Positions 31,842 to 40,734 of a stretch of 64,000 bases of DNA are shown piece after piece. Under the pieces are notes generated by a model. The model ran no database searches. It was not told where the DNA came from and saw only the letters and a program-made list of their open reading frames with translations. Both the position numbers and the translations under genes were made by a program. Source of the stretch: Alphaproteobacteria bacterium (lineage in GTDB: Bacteria; Pseudomonadota; Alphaproteobacteria; Rickettsiales; JADKJE01); NCBI GenBank assembly GCA_016722515.1, contig JADKJE010000002.1, forward strand, positions 620,001 through 684,000, written 5' to 3'. The first letter of the stretch is position 1. The number at the start of each line of letters is the position of its first letter.

Positions 31842-33150
31842 GAGTGGTCTCCTTAAATAAAGGTGGAGAAAGTAGAATCAAATTTTTCCAAGGTTTAAGG
31901 TAGAGATTATCTTCTACCATAATGCGCAGCGTGAGGCCCTGCCGTAGTGTGATGGAGGGAGTCAGCGACAGGTATTTGGCGGCAATGGGTGCAAATTGCT
32001 GTTGGATAGATTGGCTTAGACCGTAATTAGGAGAATTAGGATCATTTGAATCGGTGGTATTGGTTTGATACGTCAGCAACACATAGGCAGATACTCCCAT
32101 AAATTGCGCCAGGAGGTGGTAATCAACTGTGTCGGCAACGGCACCGATGCCCATTTGATCCAGCAGCGAGGATTTTTCAAATGAAATCGTTTCCCCGGTG
32201 GGTAAAATCACTTTATTAACCGTCATCCCCATGCGTGCTTGAATGGGCTCATTTATATTTTTAATTCGCAGCGTTTTACCTATTATTCTTGAACCGGCCG
32301 GTATGAGGATCGCCCGGTGGCTAACATCATAGACATCATGGGTAATTAATCCACGCCAGCTCCCTTCATAATCGCTTATGACGACTTGGTCTAAGGTGGC
32401 ATAAATGATGGTGGTGCTGGCAAGTACACAGGTGCCAGCAGCTTGTTCCTGTTGTGTTTGCAATGGTTGATGCGGTGCAGAACTGGCGGAGCCTGACTGA
32501 GGTAAATTGGAAGATGCCTCATTGGGATTCATGCTCATCGTTTGAGGATGTAGCAATGCTTCCTGTAATTGCTGGACACGTTTTTTTTCCTGCTCGAGAT
32601 GTTGCCGTATTTCTTCGGTTGTTTGCATGGGTTTATTGTTGTTTGCGTTCAATGCAGCTCGTGAGGATGGATTATTTGTTTCCAGCGCTAACTCAAAAGG
32701 TGCACGTCGCGACAGATACACTCTTTTTTCTTCTGCTAGGTGGATGGGATTGTCTGTGCCATTTGCCATTTGTTGAGGGGAGGTAAAGAGTGAATCAGTG
32801 CTGGATTTAGTGAGTACCGCAGGTAATACGGGACGGTCGTCGCCATTCATTGGGCGCAACAAGGGATCCTGCGATTTGCGGGCTGCTTGTTGAAATCGCT
32901 GTTCAAAATCGGCAACACTGCTATTGGCCGCAGGTGCCTGCTGTAGGCTGGCATCTTGTGATTTAGGTTCCTTGCGAAGCTTAGAGATCACATCAAATGC
33001 CAGCACTAGAATTAAAAACCCAATCACCGTAAACAAATAAATTTGAGCTTTCTTGCGATAAGCTGGTGTTGATTCGGCAAATGCTTTGGGTGCGGAAGGT
33101 GTAGTTGTGGGTGGTTGAGGAGGAGGGGGTGCGGGCTGTTTGTTATCCAT
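31831..33150 (-). CDS. virB10: VirB10, T4SS core-complex protein
   Basis: 439 residues from the ATG at 33150, which follows the virB9 stop directly and has GGGGAAG upstream. A Pro-rich cytoplasmic start (QPAPPPPQPP), one transmembrane helix at about 36-58 (IYLFTVIGFLILVLAF) and a long low-complexity periplasmic linker precede the conserved TrbI/VirB10 domain: QAAGTCVLASTTIIYATLDQ, GRIIG-type RAILIPAGSRIIG, RMGMTVNKVILPTGETI and the antenna region. It spans both membranes and senses ATP energy. Confidence 0.92.
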   Translation of the reverse strand: MDNKQPAPPPPQPPTTTPSAPKAFAESTPAYRKKAQIYLFTVIGFLILVLAFDVISKLRKEPKSQDASLQQAPAANSSVADFEQRFQQAARKSQDPLLRPMNGDDRPVLPAVLTKSSTDSLFTSPQQMANGTDNPIHLAEEKRVYLSRRAPFELALETNNPSSRAALNANNNKPMQTTEEIRQHLEQEKKRVQQLQEALLHPQTMSMNPNEASSNLPQSGSASSAPHQPLQTQQEQAAGTCVLASTTIIYATLDQVVISDYEGSWRGLITHDVYDVSHRAILIPAGSRIIGKTLRIKNINEPIQARMGMTVNKVILPTGETISFEKSSLLDQMGIGAVADTVDYHLLAQFMGVSAYVLLTYQTNTTDSNDPNSPNYGLSQSIQQQFAPIAAKYLSLTPSITLRQGLTLRIMVEDNLYLKPWKNLILLSPPLFKETTHAC

Positions 33151-33151
33151 A

Positions 33152-33997
33152 TTAATAACTTCCCCTGGTATTGGCATTTTTACGGGTGACTGTTAAACTG
33201 TGAGACGAAGTTTTAAGTTTAAATTCGGCAAAGATGCCAGCAATTTGATAGATTTTTGAGGAAGCATCGTAGGTATATTCAATGATCGATTCTTCTTTAT
33301 CCAATGTTGCGGAAATGGTGAATAATCCTTTATTATCCTGGGTCATGCGGATGTAAGTGAACCGGCCATCATCCCAAATATCGTCAATGGCATTACTGCC
33401 GAGCCAGCCCGTGCTTTTATCCCAGCTATAGAGGGTATAAATATGCTGGCGGTGGTAACTGACTTCCTGTTGAATTTTTTCCAGTTCCTGTTTCTTTTGT
33501 TCTTTCATTTGGGTTTGCAGGGTGGTGATCTGGCTTTTGAGACTGGCAATGGTTGAATCGGAAGACTGGGTATAATGTTCCAGTGCATTATCCGTGATCA
33601 AATTGCCGTCATGAGTGATGCGAATACAGGGCTCATCCAGCATATCGGCACGACTAACTACAAAATCATAGGATTCATTATCAAGATTAATGACGGTGAC
33701 AGTGGTTTGTTTGCCTTCATCCAGGTCGCTGTTGGGTTTAATAAATAAATGAGTGCCTTGACCTTCAACGTTCCATAATTCGCGATTGCCGACAATCGGT
33801 TGTCCTAATATTTTTTTAGGTAGGATCACATGGGTGGCGTGGTCCATGGTTGCTTGCAGATGATTAAGCTGATCAGGTTGCCAGTGAATAATACGGCAGC
33901 TATCCCCACTGTGATTGGTGGACGCATAGGCAGAATGAATCGGGATAAAAACACTTAAAGTGCCGAGTAAGAAATGTCGTTTCGATGGTCTATTCAT
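33152..33997 (-). CDS. virB9: VirB9, T4SS outer-membrane core protein
   Basis: 281 residues with a signal peptide (cleavage after AYA, about residue 25). The VirB9/TrbG/CagX fold is supported by the N-terminal beta domain (THVILPKKILGQPIVGN, TVTVINLDNESYDFV) and the C-terminal IWDDGRFTYIRM, the family hallmark. A coiled-coil insert (residues about 145-180: SLKSQITTLQTQMKEQ) separates the two domains. It overlaps virB8 by 4 bases and ends one base before virB10. Confidence 0.9.
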   Translation of the reverse strand: MNRPSKRHFLLGTLSVFIPIHSAYASTNHSGDSCRIIHWQPDQLNHLQATMDHATHVILPKKILGQPIVGNRELWNVEGQGTHLFIKPNSDLDEGKQTTVTVINLDNESYDFVVSRADMLDEPCIRITHDGNLITDNALEHYTQSSDSTIASLKSQITTLQTQMKEQKKQELEKIQQEVSYHRQHIYTLYSWDKSTGWLGSNAIDDIWDDGRFTYIRMTQDNKGLFTISATLDKEESIIEYTYDASSKIYQIAGIFAEFKLKTSSHSLTVTRKNANTRGSY

Positions 33998-34830
33998 ATG
34001 GTTTCCTTGACAGATTGCGGCTTTGATTTTTCTGGTGAGGCGGGATCATCGAGATAGTCGCTGGATAAAATTTCAATGCCGATAGGATTGATGCGCAGCA
34101 TTGATTTATCGGCTTCAATATCGGATTTACTTTTGAGGCGCCAGGTGAGAAAAACAATTTTGTTGGCTTCTTCTTTGAGAGTGCCATCGCGGTAATAAGA
34201 TGATTCCCTGACAAAGACATTGGTGCGATAAAGATGGCCTGGTTGGGTATTGAAATGGGTTTTTTCGGAATCAAAATGATTGATGTTGCGCATGGTTATT
34301 TTAATTTCGGGGCAACTGGTACAGCTCATAAAATCGGCGGCAACCTGCGGAGCATTAAATTGATTAGGTGAAATAAATTGCTGTGCCAGTTGCTGGCTCA
34401 TTAATTGTTGAGAAAACCCATAATCAAAACGGATGGAATAGGGATTCTTGGAATAGCGCCTTTCGACAAAGCGCGACAGCATATAATCGATGGTCGCAGG
34501 GAAAAATTCGACTTGCCTGGTTTCGTCATAAAATTCAATATCCCAGGTGCCTGATGGTGTCATTTTAACCCAGGCCACTTTTACCTGGTGTGCAAATTGC
34601 TGATGGATAATAAAGATTTCAAGCAGGGCAATCAGCAACGCTACCATTAAAAAACAGGCAGCCAGGCACCAGCGGTTACGATCAACCGACAAAACCGCTT
34701 CGCGAATAAGTGGATCGTGTTTTTTAATAGAATCGGTGACTTCAACCGGTATGATGGCGGCTACCTCGAGTGCAGGCGAGGTCGATGATTGCGGATGAGT
34801 ATGTGGGTGTAAGTGGGGTGCATGTTCCAT
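33994..34830 (-). CDS. virB8: VirB8, T4SS inner-membrane assembly protein
   Basis: 278 residues. A His-rich N-terminal segment (MEHAPHLHPHTHPQ), one transmembrane helix at about 55-75 (CLAACFLMVALLIALLEIFI) and a periplasmic NTF2-like domain containing FFPATIDYMLSRFVERRYS and TWRLKSKSDIEADKSMLRINPIGIEI. Sequence identity with known VirB8 is not evident by eye, so the call rests on size, topology, the conserved NP(I)G motif and operon position before virB9 and virB10. Confidence 0.82.
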   Translation of the reverse strand: MEHAPHLHPHTHPQSSTSPALEVAAIIPVEVTDSIKKHDPLIREAVLSVDRNRWCLAACFLMVALLIALLEIFIIHQQFAHQVKVAWVKMTPSGTWDIEFYDETRQVEFFPATIDYMLSRFVERRYSKNPYSIRFDYGFSQQLMSQQLAQQFISPNQFNAPQVAADFMSCTSCPEIKITMRNINHFDSEKTHFNTQPGHLYRTNVFVRESSYYRDGTLKEEANKIVFLTWRLKSKSDIEADKSMLRINPIGIEILSSDYLDDPASPEKSKPQSVKETI

Positions 34831-34837
34831 AGGTAAC

Positions 34838-35713
34838 TCATTTCATGTGACTGATACTGTGCATGATCTCGCGCATGTTCTGGCCAAAACCAGAACCGCC
34901 TCCGGCGATAATCCCAACAAATTTTCCGGAGCTGATGAGTGCAAAAATACTCAACATCATGATGCAGAAGAGGCCGATCAAATCGCTCATATGCTCCATC
35001 GAAAAAAAGAAACTCTGGCCGGTAGGCAATTGGCCAGACGGTAGATCAAAAAAGGCTTGGATCGAAATGACACATAAAATGACATTGATGCGGGCTAAAA
35101 TACCGTAGAGGAGAAAGCCGATAAACAAGCGCAGCCATCCATCAAACAACCAGGAAAGGCGTTCAAAGAGAATGAGGGGCACCATGAAGAAGCCAATCAT
35201 CTTAGCCATCACATATCCCCATAACGACCAAGTAGCGGCCACGAATGCCATGATGGTTAAAAAACAGCTGGAGGTGTAAAGAAAAAAAGTGGCGAGGATA
35301 ATTTTTACAGGAGAGGTCCACGAAATGGGCTCGCTGCTGATTGCGCCCATCACATCTTGAATGAATCCACTGGCAAACCATAAATCGCTGGTGCCAAGCG
35401 TCACGCGTTGGATACCAGAAGAAATGCCTTCGGAGGTATCCCATAGTGCAGACGTGAGATCATCATAATGATTCATCAATATACGTACGGTAGCGATTAA
35501 CAAAACGGTTTGGATAATGTTACCAAGCGAGGTGCCGTTGACAACATATTGGAATAATAAATGCGCCAGCATGATAAATGAGAAGCTCGCCCAGAGCATA
35601 AACGCATAATTCTGTAGTTCAGAATCATGAATGACCTGCTGTATGGCAGTGGCAGCCTGCTGCCAGAATCGATCCAGGTAATGGGTGATAGAATCGTAGG
35701 ATTGATCGGTCAT
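34838..35713 (-). CDS. virB6: VirB6/TrbL-type T4SS channel protein
   Basis: 291 residues with at least five hydrophobic helices (for example ASFSFIMLAHLLFQYVV, IIQTVLLIATVRILM, LATFFLYTSSCFLTIMAFVA, LFCIMMLSIFALIS), central periplasmic loop and the conserved tryptophan-rich SEGISSGIQRV region. This is the VirB6 topology, the inner-membrane part of the translocation channel. ATGA overlaps the virB5 stop, and virB8 begins 7 bases downstream. Confidence 0.85.
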   Translation of the reverse strand: MTDQSYDSITHYLDRFWQQAATAIQQVIHDSELQNYAFMLWASFSFIMLAHLLFQYVVNGTSLGNIIQTVLLIATVRILMNHYDDLTSALWDTSEGISSGIQRVTLGTSDLWFASGFIQDVMGAISSEPISWTSPVKIILATFFLYTSSCFLTIMAFVAATWSLWGYVMAKMIGFFMVPLILFERLSWLFDGWLRLFIGFLLYGILARINVILCVISIQAFFDLPSGQLPTGQSFFFSMEHMSDLIGLFCIMMLSIFALISSGKFVGIIAGGGSGFGQNMREIMHSISHMK

Positions 35714-36495
35714 AAATGTCCCCAGTTATCGCGGCCCATCGGTTTGGGGGTAGATGAAATTTCTTCGTGCAGCCTGCTGATTTCCTGCTGGATGGCATGA
35801 GATGATTGTTCGGCCTGCATGGCGTGAGAACTTTCCTGCGTGAGCATCATCTGGTTGAGTTCACTATTAAGTGATTCAAGCTGGTCCATGATCACCTGGT
35901 TTTGCGAAGCCATGAATTGCATGGTGGCTAAATCGGACTCACTACCAAGTTTTTTGAGCATTTGTTGATGTTTGGTAATGATATCACGGCGCTTTTCACT
36001 TTGTTCCTGGTTGGTGGAAACCTGTTGATAAATATCACGCTGGCGCGAAGCATTTTGTTCGTTTAATTCGTTTTGCACGGAAAGCGGATGATTGTTGCCA
36101 AGAGTCATGCCAACATCCTGCCAGGATTGATTCACTTGATGTGAAGGGGGCACATACGCGCCATAACCCTGAAGTGCTTTTTCCAGATTTTGCTGGTAAC
36201 CAGAACCAGAAACCGGTGTTGATGCAACGGAAGAAAGCGAACCCGATCCATAATAAGCTGTGGATTGTGACGATAGCCCTGACCAATCCTGGTTGGGAAA
36301 TTTATCCATTAACCCGGTGACCTGATTGAGGTATTGCGCATACTCGGTCATCATTTGATTATATTCGGTGACCAGTTGGGCGATGCTCGCCACATCTACG
36401 ACAGGAAATCCGTTAGCGTGGCAGGTTTGCGATAAGCTGAGTGAACCAGTAAAAAACAAGGAGAGGGATAAGGGAACATGCCACCGTATTGTCAT
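35710..36495 (-). CDS. virB5: VirB5/TrbJ-like T4SS pilus-tip protein
   Basis: 261 residues, Sec signal peptide (cleavage after CHA, about 27). The mature protein is mostly helical: VVDVASIAQLVTEYNQMMTE, YLNQVTGLMDKFPNQDW, and long Gln/Glu-rich segments (QRDIYQQVSTNQEQSEKRRD; MLTQESSHAMQAEQSSHA). This matches the TrbJ/VirB5 class of minor pilin adhesins. Overlaps virB4 and virB6 by 4 bases. Confidence 0.85.
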   Translation of the reverse strand: MTIRWHVPLSLSLFFTGSLSLSQTCHANGFPVVDVASIAQLVTEYNQMMTEYAQYLNQVTGLMDKFPNQDWSGLSSQSTAYYGSGSLSSVASTPVSGSGYQQNLEKALQGYGAYVPPSHQVNQSWQDVGMTLGNNHPLSVQNELNEQNASRQRDIYQQVSTNQEQSEKRRDIITKHQQMLKKLGSESDLATMQFMASQNQVIMDQLESLNSELNQMMLTQESSHAMQAEQSSHAIQQEISRLHEEISSTPKPMGRDNWGHL

Positions 36496-39071
36496 TGTTT
36501 TTCTCCCTTATGGGTAATCGATAAATGTCGATTGTTCAGCGCATCAACGGTACGTTTAATACCTTCTTCCACGCCCCACTCATGGATGTTTTTCTGGCGC
36601 ATCATCACTTCATACGGTGTTGAAGTAGATACCACATATTGTTCTGGTTCGACTTCCAGGATAATTTTCTTAGAAATGCCAATTTCGCGCTGCACGATAT
36701 AGGCTTCACGTTTGGGAATTAGCGACTTAATGGCTTCGCATTCGCCTTCGCTGATATGGAAAGTTTCCTGGTAAAGGCCTGGATCTAATTGTGGGTCTGC
36801 CATAAAGAAAAAGGTAGTGGCGGCAGAACGCAGTGCTGGCCAATCGGGCACATCAAGAAATTCTTTGGGGCTTTGCGTCCATAAATTAATGCCACCGTTC
36901 CATTTACCCCAGGTGCGCACGGAACGTACGATGTAATCGCGGATAAAATCCACTTTAAGGAACGCATGCGCTTCGTCAACATCCAGTAATTTGGGTAAAT
37001 GCCGGTGAAACGGATTTTCGAACAAACCCGTGATACGGTAAAAAATCTCTAACATGACAAGGGGAAACAGGGGCTTTATGTCTTTTACGTTAGCCAGATT
37101 AAATACCGCCACGGGTTTGATGAGTGAGCCGATAGCGTCTTCTACACAGTCGAAGGTGTGACTGAAGGAGCCGTCGGGTTCCCCATTAGTGCCCCGTATC
37201 CAACGTGCCATTTTTTGGCGCAACGATGGACAGGTATGAAAAATAAGAGTTGAAAGCGTTTGATGTTCTTTAGGTAAGAACATCAATGCACGGACAGCAC
37301 GGTCGAGATGGGCCTGTTCCTGCGCGTCAATGATTTGCAAATCTTCGCTGTCGTTGAGCTTGATCATCTCCATGATCATTTGTTTGATATGGGCAGCAAA
37401 TTTTAAATCATATTTTGATTCCATAGAGGCGAAGAGATTGAACCCTTGCCTGGCTTCATAATCTATTTTAAAGATACCACCTTCATCGCCATATAGTTGC
37501 GCAATCGGTTCGGTACCAGGATCGATATCAATGGCCCTAAACATGCCACCATATTTTAAAAAATGAGTAGCCAGGGTATTTTTGGTAAACGATTTACCGG
37601 AGCGTATAGGCCCCACCCCAAATACCATCGACCGTCCACCGATAAAAGGGCTGTAATGAAATGGTGTATTGTTGTGAGTAAGAAAAATATATTGGGCTTC
37701 TTCTTTTTGATGCTGCGCATTTGTCAAATCGTTGACTTCTATTTGTCCTTCTAGTTCGCGATATTGCAGGGTGAGTGCGCCAAATTGGGAGGTGGTGACA
37801 GGAATAAGGCGTGTAGCACTATCTAGGCCACCGGGTAAGAAACATTTCCAGGCATCAATGAGATTGACGCTTTCCCAGCAGGTGAACATACCGCTAGTAT
37901 CCATTTTCTTTTTTATCTCAATGGAATTTTCATTCAAGGCATAAGGATCTTTATCGAAGACGGCAACCATTGCATGAGCCATGCCCCAATTATCGGGCGT
38001 ATCTTCCGCGCGGTTTAGTTCTTCGAGCCGTTCTTTAAGCACGGGTTTAAGTGTGTGTGGGTTAGGCGCGTTAGAAGGTTGTTGCGACTGTAATAAGGAA
38101 AGGACACTGATGTTTTTGCGCAGAATCTGATTTTCGTGTGATTTAAAAAGCAGTGATTTACGTAGGCCGGATAAGGGTTGAAAACGCAGCATGATCACAA
38201 AATGCTTGCCGGAACGCACCAGGCTTTCCTGGGTAGAAGCCCACATGCCGGGTGTTATTCGGTCGCTGCCAAATTGAATCACCGATGCAAGCCGTGCGTA
38301 TTGAGGCCGATTGGAGTCGAGCTTTAAACAATCCACGCCACCGATGCGGGTTGTGTAACATCCGGTTTGGCCAAGCAGCATATCCCAATTTTTGACAGGT
38401 GGATAAACGGGTAGTGAACGCAGCAGCACAAATGGATCAAGGCAGCTTAGAAATTTACAGTAATGCCATAATTCACCAAGTGACATGGAGCGGGCTGGGC
38501 ATAAGGCTTTCCACTTTTCAGTCATTTGGCGAATGAGGGTATAAAGGATGGTAAATTGCTGCTCCAGTTTATCCTGATCGATCACAACTTTTTTGTGTGG
38601 CGATAAGAGATGTTTAAGTAAGTCCCTTTCTTTAGTAGAAACAAATGAATGGGCCGATATTTTTAAAAGTTCAAGTGGTGATAATTTATCTAAGCGACGA
38701 TTAGGAAGGATTTCTATCAGGTGAATCAGAAACGTACCTGATAACGATTTGTTATCAAGAAATGCTTTGCGGCGTGTGGATAAAAGTTCGCTGATAGGGT
38801 GGGAGCGCTGCCGAACCAAGGTTGCGGCTCCCGGTGCATGAATATAGTACTGAGTAACAACCACTGATTCGGGCAGATATTGATATATTTGCCGAGCCGC
38901 TAGAGACAGAATGGTCATTTCCACGTCGTTGAGACCATCTGGATCATGACCTTCCAGGATGATGCCGCCGATGAGCGATCCATATTGGGTCACGGCGAAG
39001 TCGCCAAAGACAGACGTAAATTGATGCAAGGACGAAGCCGCCCGCTCATGCCGCGTAGCTAACGTTGGCAT
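36492..39071 (-). CDS. virB4: VirB4 ATPase of the T4SS
   Basis: 859 residues from the ATG at 39071 (AAGG upstream); a longer frame starts at a TTG within the virB2 overlap and is less likely. The C-terminal ATPase has Walker A FGVGPIRSGKS (about 485-494) and Walker B LPKLLDVDEAHAFL, then a SVRTWGKWNGGINLWTQSP segment equivalent to the conserved Thr/Gln motif. The N-terminal half is the VirB4-specific domain. It energises pilus assembly and substrate transport. Length is in the upper range of the family. Confidence 0.95.
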   Translation of the reverse strand: MPTLATRHERAASSLHQFTSVFGDFAVTQYGSLIGGIILEGHDPDGLNDVEMTILSLAARQIYQYLPESVVVTQYYIHAPGAATLVRQRSHPISELLSTRRKAFLDNKSLSGTFLIHLIEILPNRRLDKLSPLELLKISAHSFVSTKERDLLKHLLSPHKKVVIDQDKLEQQFTILYTLIRQMTEKWKALCPARSMSLGELWHYCKFLSCLDPFVLLRSLPVYPPVKNWDMLLGQTGCYTTRIGGVDCLKLDSNRPQYARLASVIQFGSDRITPGMWASTQESLVRSGKHFVIMLRFQPLSGLRKSLLFKSHENQILRKNISVLSLLQSQQPSNAPNPHTLKPVLKERLEELNRAEDTPDNWGMAHAMVAVFDKDPYALNENSIEIKKKMDTSGMFTCWESVNLIDAWKCFLPGGLDSATRLIPVTTSQFGALTLQYRELEGQIEVNDLTNAQHQKEEAQYIFLTHNNTPFHYSPFIGGRSMVFGVGPIRSGKSFTKNTLATHFLKYGGMFRAIDIDPGTEPIAQLYGDEGGIFKIDYEARQGFNLFASMESKYDLKFAAHIKQMIMEMIKLNDSEDLQIIDAQEQAHLDRAVRALMFLPKEHQTLSTLIFHTCPSLRQKMARWIRGTNGEPDGSFSHTFDCVEDAIGSLIKPVAVFNLANVKDIKPLFPLVMLEIFYRITGLFENPFHRHLPKLLDVDEAHAFLKVDFIRDYIVRSVRTWGKWNGGINLWTQSPKEFLDVPDWPALRSAATTFFFMADPQLDPGLYQETFHISEGECEAIKSLIPKREAYIVQREIGISKKIILEVEPEQYVVSTSTPYEVMMRQKNIHEWGVEEGIKRTVDALNNRHLSITHKGEKQ

Positions 39072-39130
39072 AGGATACCTTTTGATTATAATAATGAATG
39101 AGAGTGAATGAGAAGAAGTCGCCGCTGAAA

Positions 39131-39445
39131 TCAACTGAAGCTGGCGATCCAGGTTCCAATATTAAGCAGGACAATCCCTGAAATGACTGCTTTCAGTACA
39201 TGCGACATAATGCCTTCACGTGGAGAGAAATTCCAAATAACAATGGCCAGGATAATACTGACAACAACGGCAGCCACCGCAAACGGGCCATCCATAAAAT
39301 CGATATATTGCTGTAGCCATGCGCCAAGTTTGGCAAAGGGACCACTGGATGGGGCGCCAATGTCATAACCCGCCAGAGCATTTGTTGCTCCTAACATTGT
39401 CAGGGCGGGTGTAATGGAAAGAGTTTGGTAAGTGTGCTTTAACAT
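39131..39445 (-). CDS. virB2: VirB2/TrbC major pilin
   Basis: 104 residues. A signal-like hydrophobic start (LSITPALTMLGATNALA), a mature part with one hydrophobic helix (about 53-70, GPFAVAAVVVSIILAIVIW) and another (83-100, AVISGIVLLNIGTWI) separated by NFSPREGI, the typical TrbC/VirB2 layout. It follows virB3 here, the reverse of the usual B2-B3 order. Its stop is 60 bases before the chosen virB4 start. Confidence 0.85.
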   Translation of the reverse strand: MLKHTYQTLSITPALTMLGATNALAGYDIGAPSSGPFAKLGAWLQQYIDFMDGPFAVAAVVVSIILAIVIWNFSPREGIMSHVLKAVISGIVLLNIGTWIASFS

Positions 39446-39474
39446 AAAATTCCCTCTATGGATAACATGTCAGA

Positions 39475-39789
39475 TTAAAGCCAGATAATGGCATAATGAT
39501 GGTGGTAGCCGCCGCGAAAAACATACTCCCGGTGGGATAGGGTGCGTATCCACAGTTTTAAAGCTTGGGGGTCGTCTTTATGGATGGTAAACATTACTGG
39601 GAAATAGGCTAATAATATAAATAAGCTTACATACCAATGAAGAGCAACCCCCAAACCCAGGCTGAGGCTGATGCCTGTTACAAACACCATAGAGGGTAAC
39701 CCCAAGATAACGTCAGTTCGGGTGAACGCTCTAATGTTCTTGAAGTAACGGGAATCCCGAGGGTTTTCAGCGATATGACGGTTTGACAT
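39475..39789 (-). CDS. virB3: VirB3 T4SS inner-membrane protein
   Basis: 104 residues with a cytoplasmic start and two adjacent hydrophobic helices (about 28-66: ILGLPSMVFVTGISLSLGLG and SLFILLAYFPVMFTI), then a KDDPQALKLW segment characteristic of VirB3 (which works with VirB4). It is the first gene of the operon, 30 bases after the predicted promoter. Confidence 0.85.
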   Translation of the reverse strand: MSNRHIAENPRDSRYFKNIRAFTRTDVILGLPSMVFVTGISLSLGLGVALHWYVSLFILLAYFPVMFTIHKDDPQALKLWIRTLSHREYVFRGGYHHHYAIIWL

Positions 39790-39818
39790 AGTGCATTCTC
39801 TTAGGTGTTGGTGCGATA

Positions 39819-39847
39819 GGTTTACAATACATAATACAACGTGTCAA
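39819..39847 (-). promoter_or_regulatory. Candidate promoter of the virB operon
   Basis: On the minus strand a perfect TTGACA (39842-39847) is followed by 17 bases and TAAACC (39819-39824, three of six matches). The start codon of virB3 is about 30 bases further. The -10 is poor, so dependence on an activator is plausible. Confidence 0.35.
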
Positions 39848-39947
39848 TAGATAAATTGTAAATTATTTTTTCTGTAGGTATGCAATATAAAATAATCATT
39901 AACCCGAGAGGGGTACACTAAGTGAATAAGGTGAGGTAATTGGGGCT

Positions 39948-40340
39948 ATGCGAGGGGTATTTCAGCAATCAGGGTGGTCGTTATTAAGCTTCCTTTTGAT
40001 CATTGGAATTGCTTTTCCAGGATCGGGTGAGTCGGAAACGGATCCCTTACGTTATTTCCCAGAAACGCACACCTACGGTTTGCGTATGGATTCATACCGT
40101 ACCAAGGATATGGACACACCTTCTGCCTCTTTTTCGCAGCGTCTAACTCTCTATCCTTATCAGGTAGAAGACAGGCAGATTGTGACCTATGGGCCTGACG
40201 AAAATGACACGAATTATCGCATGGATTCATACCGACTTATTCCTGGTTATACCTTGTGCCAGGAGCGCATTAGAACCTATCGCGACCGACGAAGTGGACA
40301 GCAGCAGATACGGCTATGTGACAGAGATTCAAACTGGTAG
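39948..40340 (+). CDS. Hypothetical exported protein divergent from the virB operon
   Basis: 130 residues, signal peptide (hydrophobic 9-24, cleavage after SGESE-like region near 27). RMDSYRxxx occurs twice (RMDSYRTKD at about 46 and RMDSYRLIP at about 90), and two cysteines are near the C-terminus (LCQERIRTY, RLCDRD). No family recognised. Being inside the locus, between virB3 and virB11, a T4SS accessory or surface role is suspected on position only. Confidence 0.5.
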   Translation: MRGVFQQSGWSLLSFLLIIGIAFPGSGESETDPLRYFPETHTYGLRMDSYRTKDMDTPSASFSQRLTLYPYQVEDRQIVTYGPDENDTNYRMDSYRLIPGYTLCQERIRTYRDRRSGQQQIRLCDRDSNW

Positions 40341-40734
40341 TCAACCAAGTTAAAAAATTTTAAAATATTTATTATATTTCTATAAATAACAAAAACATAA
40401 TGGTTATATAATATAGTGTACATAAATTATATTAAAATTGTTGAATTTAATTAATCCGTGAAGATTTGTAGAGAAAGAGCTCTGAAATTATGTTAGAATG
40501 AGCCCTGATTATAAGTGTGATTTCACGAAAATAAGAATTTATGCCAGAAAAAAATGCTTACCAAAGTAGTCTTCAATTATTGAGCGATTATAATGAACAC
40601 GTTAATTTTGCCTCTCGTCTTTCTGCCAAAAAGGGTAGAGGAGTAGGGGTAGCATAAACCTTACACTTTCACTCTGCCTTATTTTTAGGATAGGTTATTT
40701 ATCCATTCTATTCCTTACGAATGTTGATATTAAA
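40341..40734. other. A+T-rich gap between secretion genes
   Basis: Very A+T-rich in 40345-40470 with runs like ATATTTATTATAT. Apart from a 38-codon frame at 40541-40657 no gene is seen. It separates virB11 from the 39948 gene and probably contains regulatory DNA. Confidence 0.4.
40541..40657 (+). CDS. Possible 38-residue small protein
   Basis: ATG to TAA frame starting MPEKNAYQSSLQLLSDYNEH and ending SAKKGRGVGVA. It is soluble and basic at the C-terminus. Only a weak AAGA precedes the ATG. No homology is recognised; the frame may be chance. Confidence 0.25.
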   Translation: MPEKNAYQSSLQLLSDYNEHVNFASRLSAKKGRGVGVA

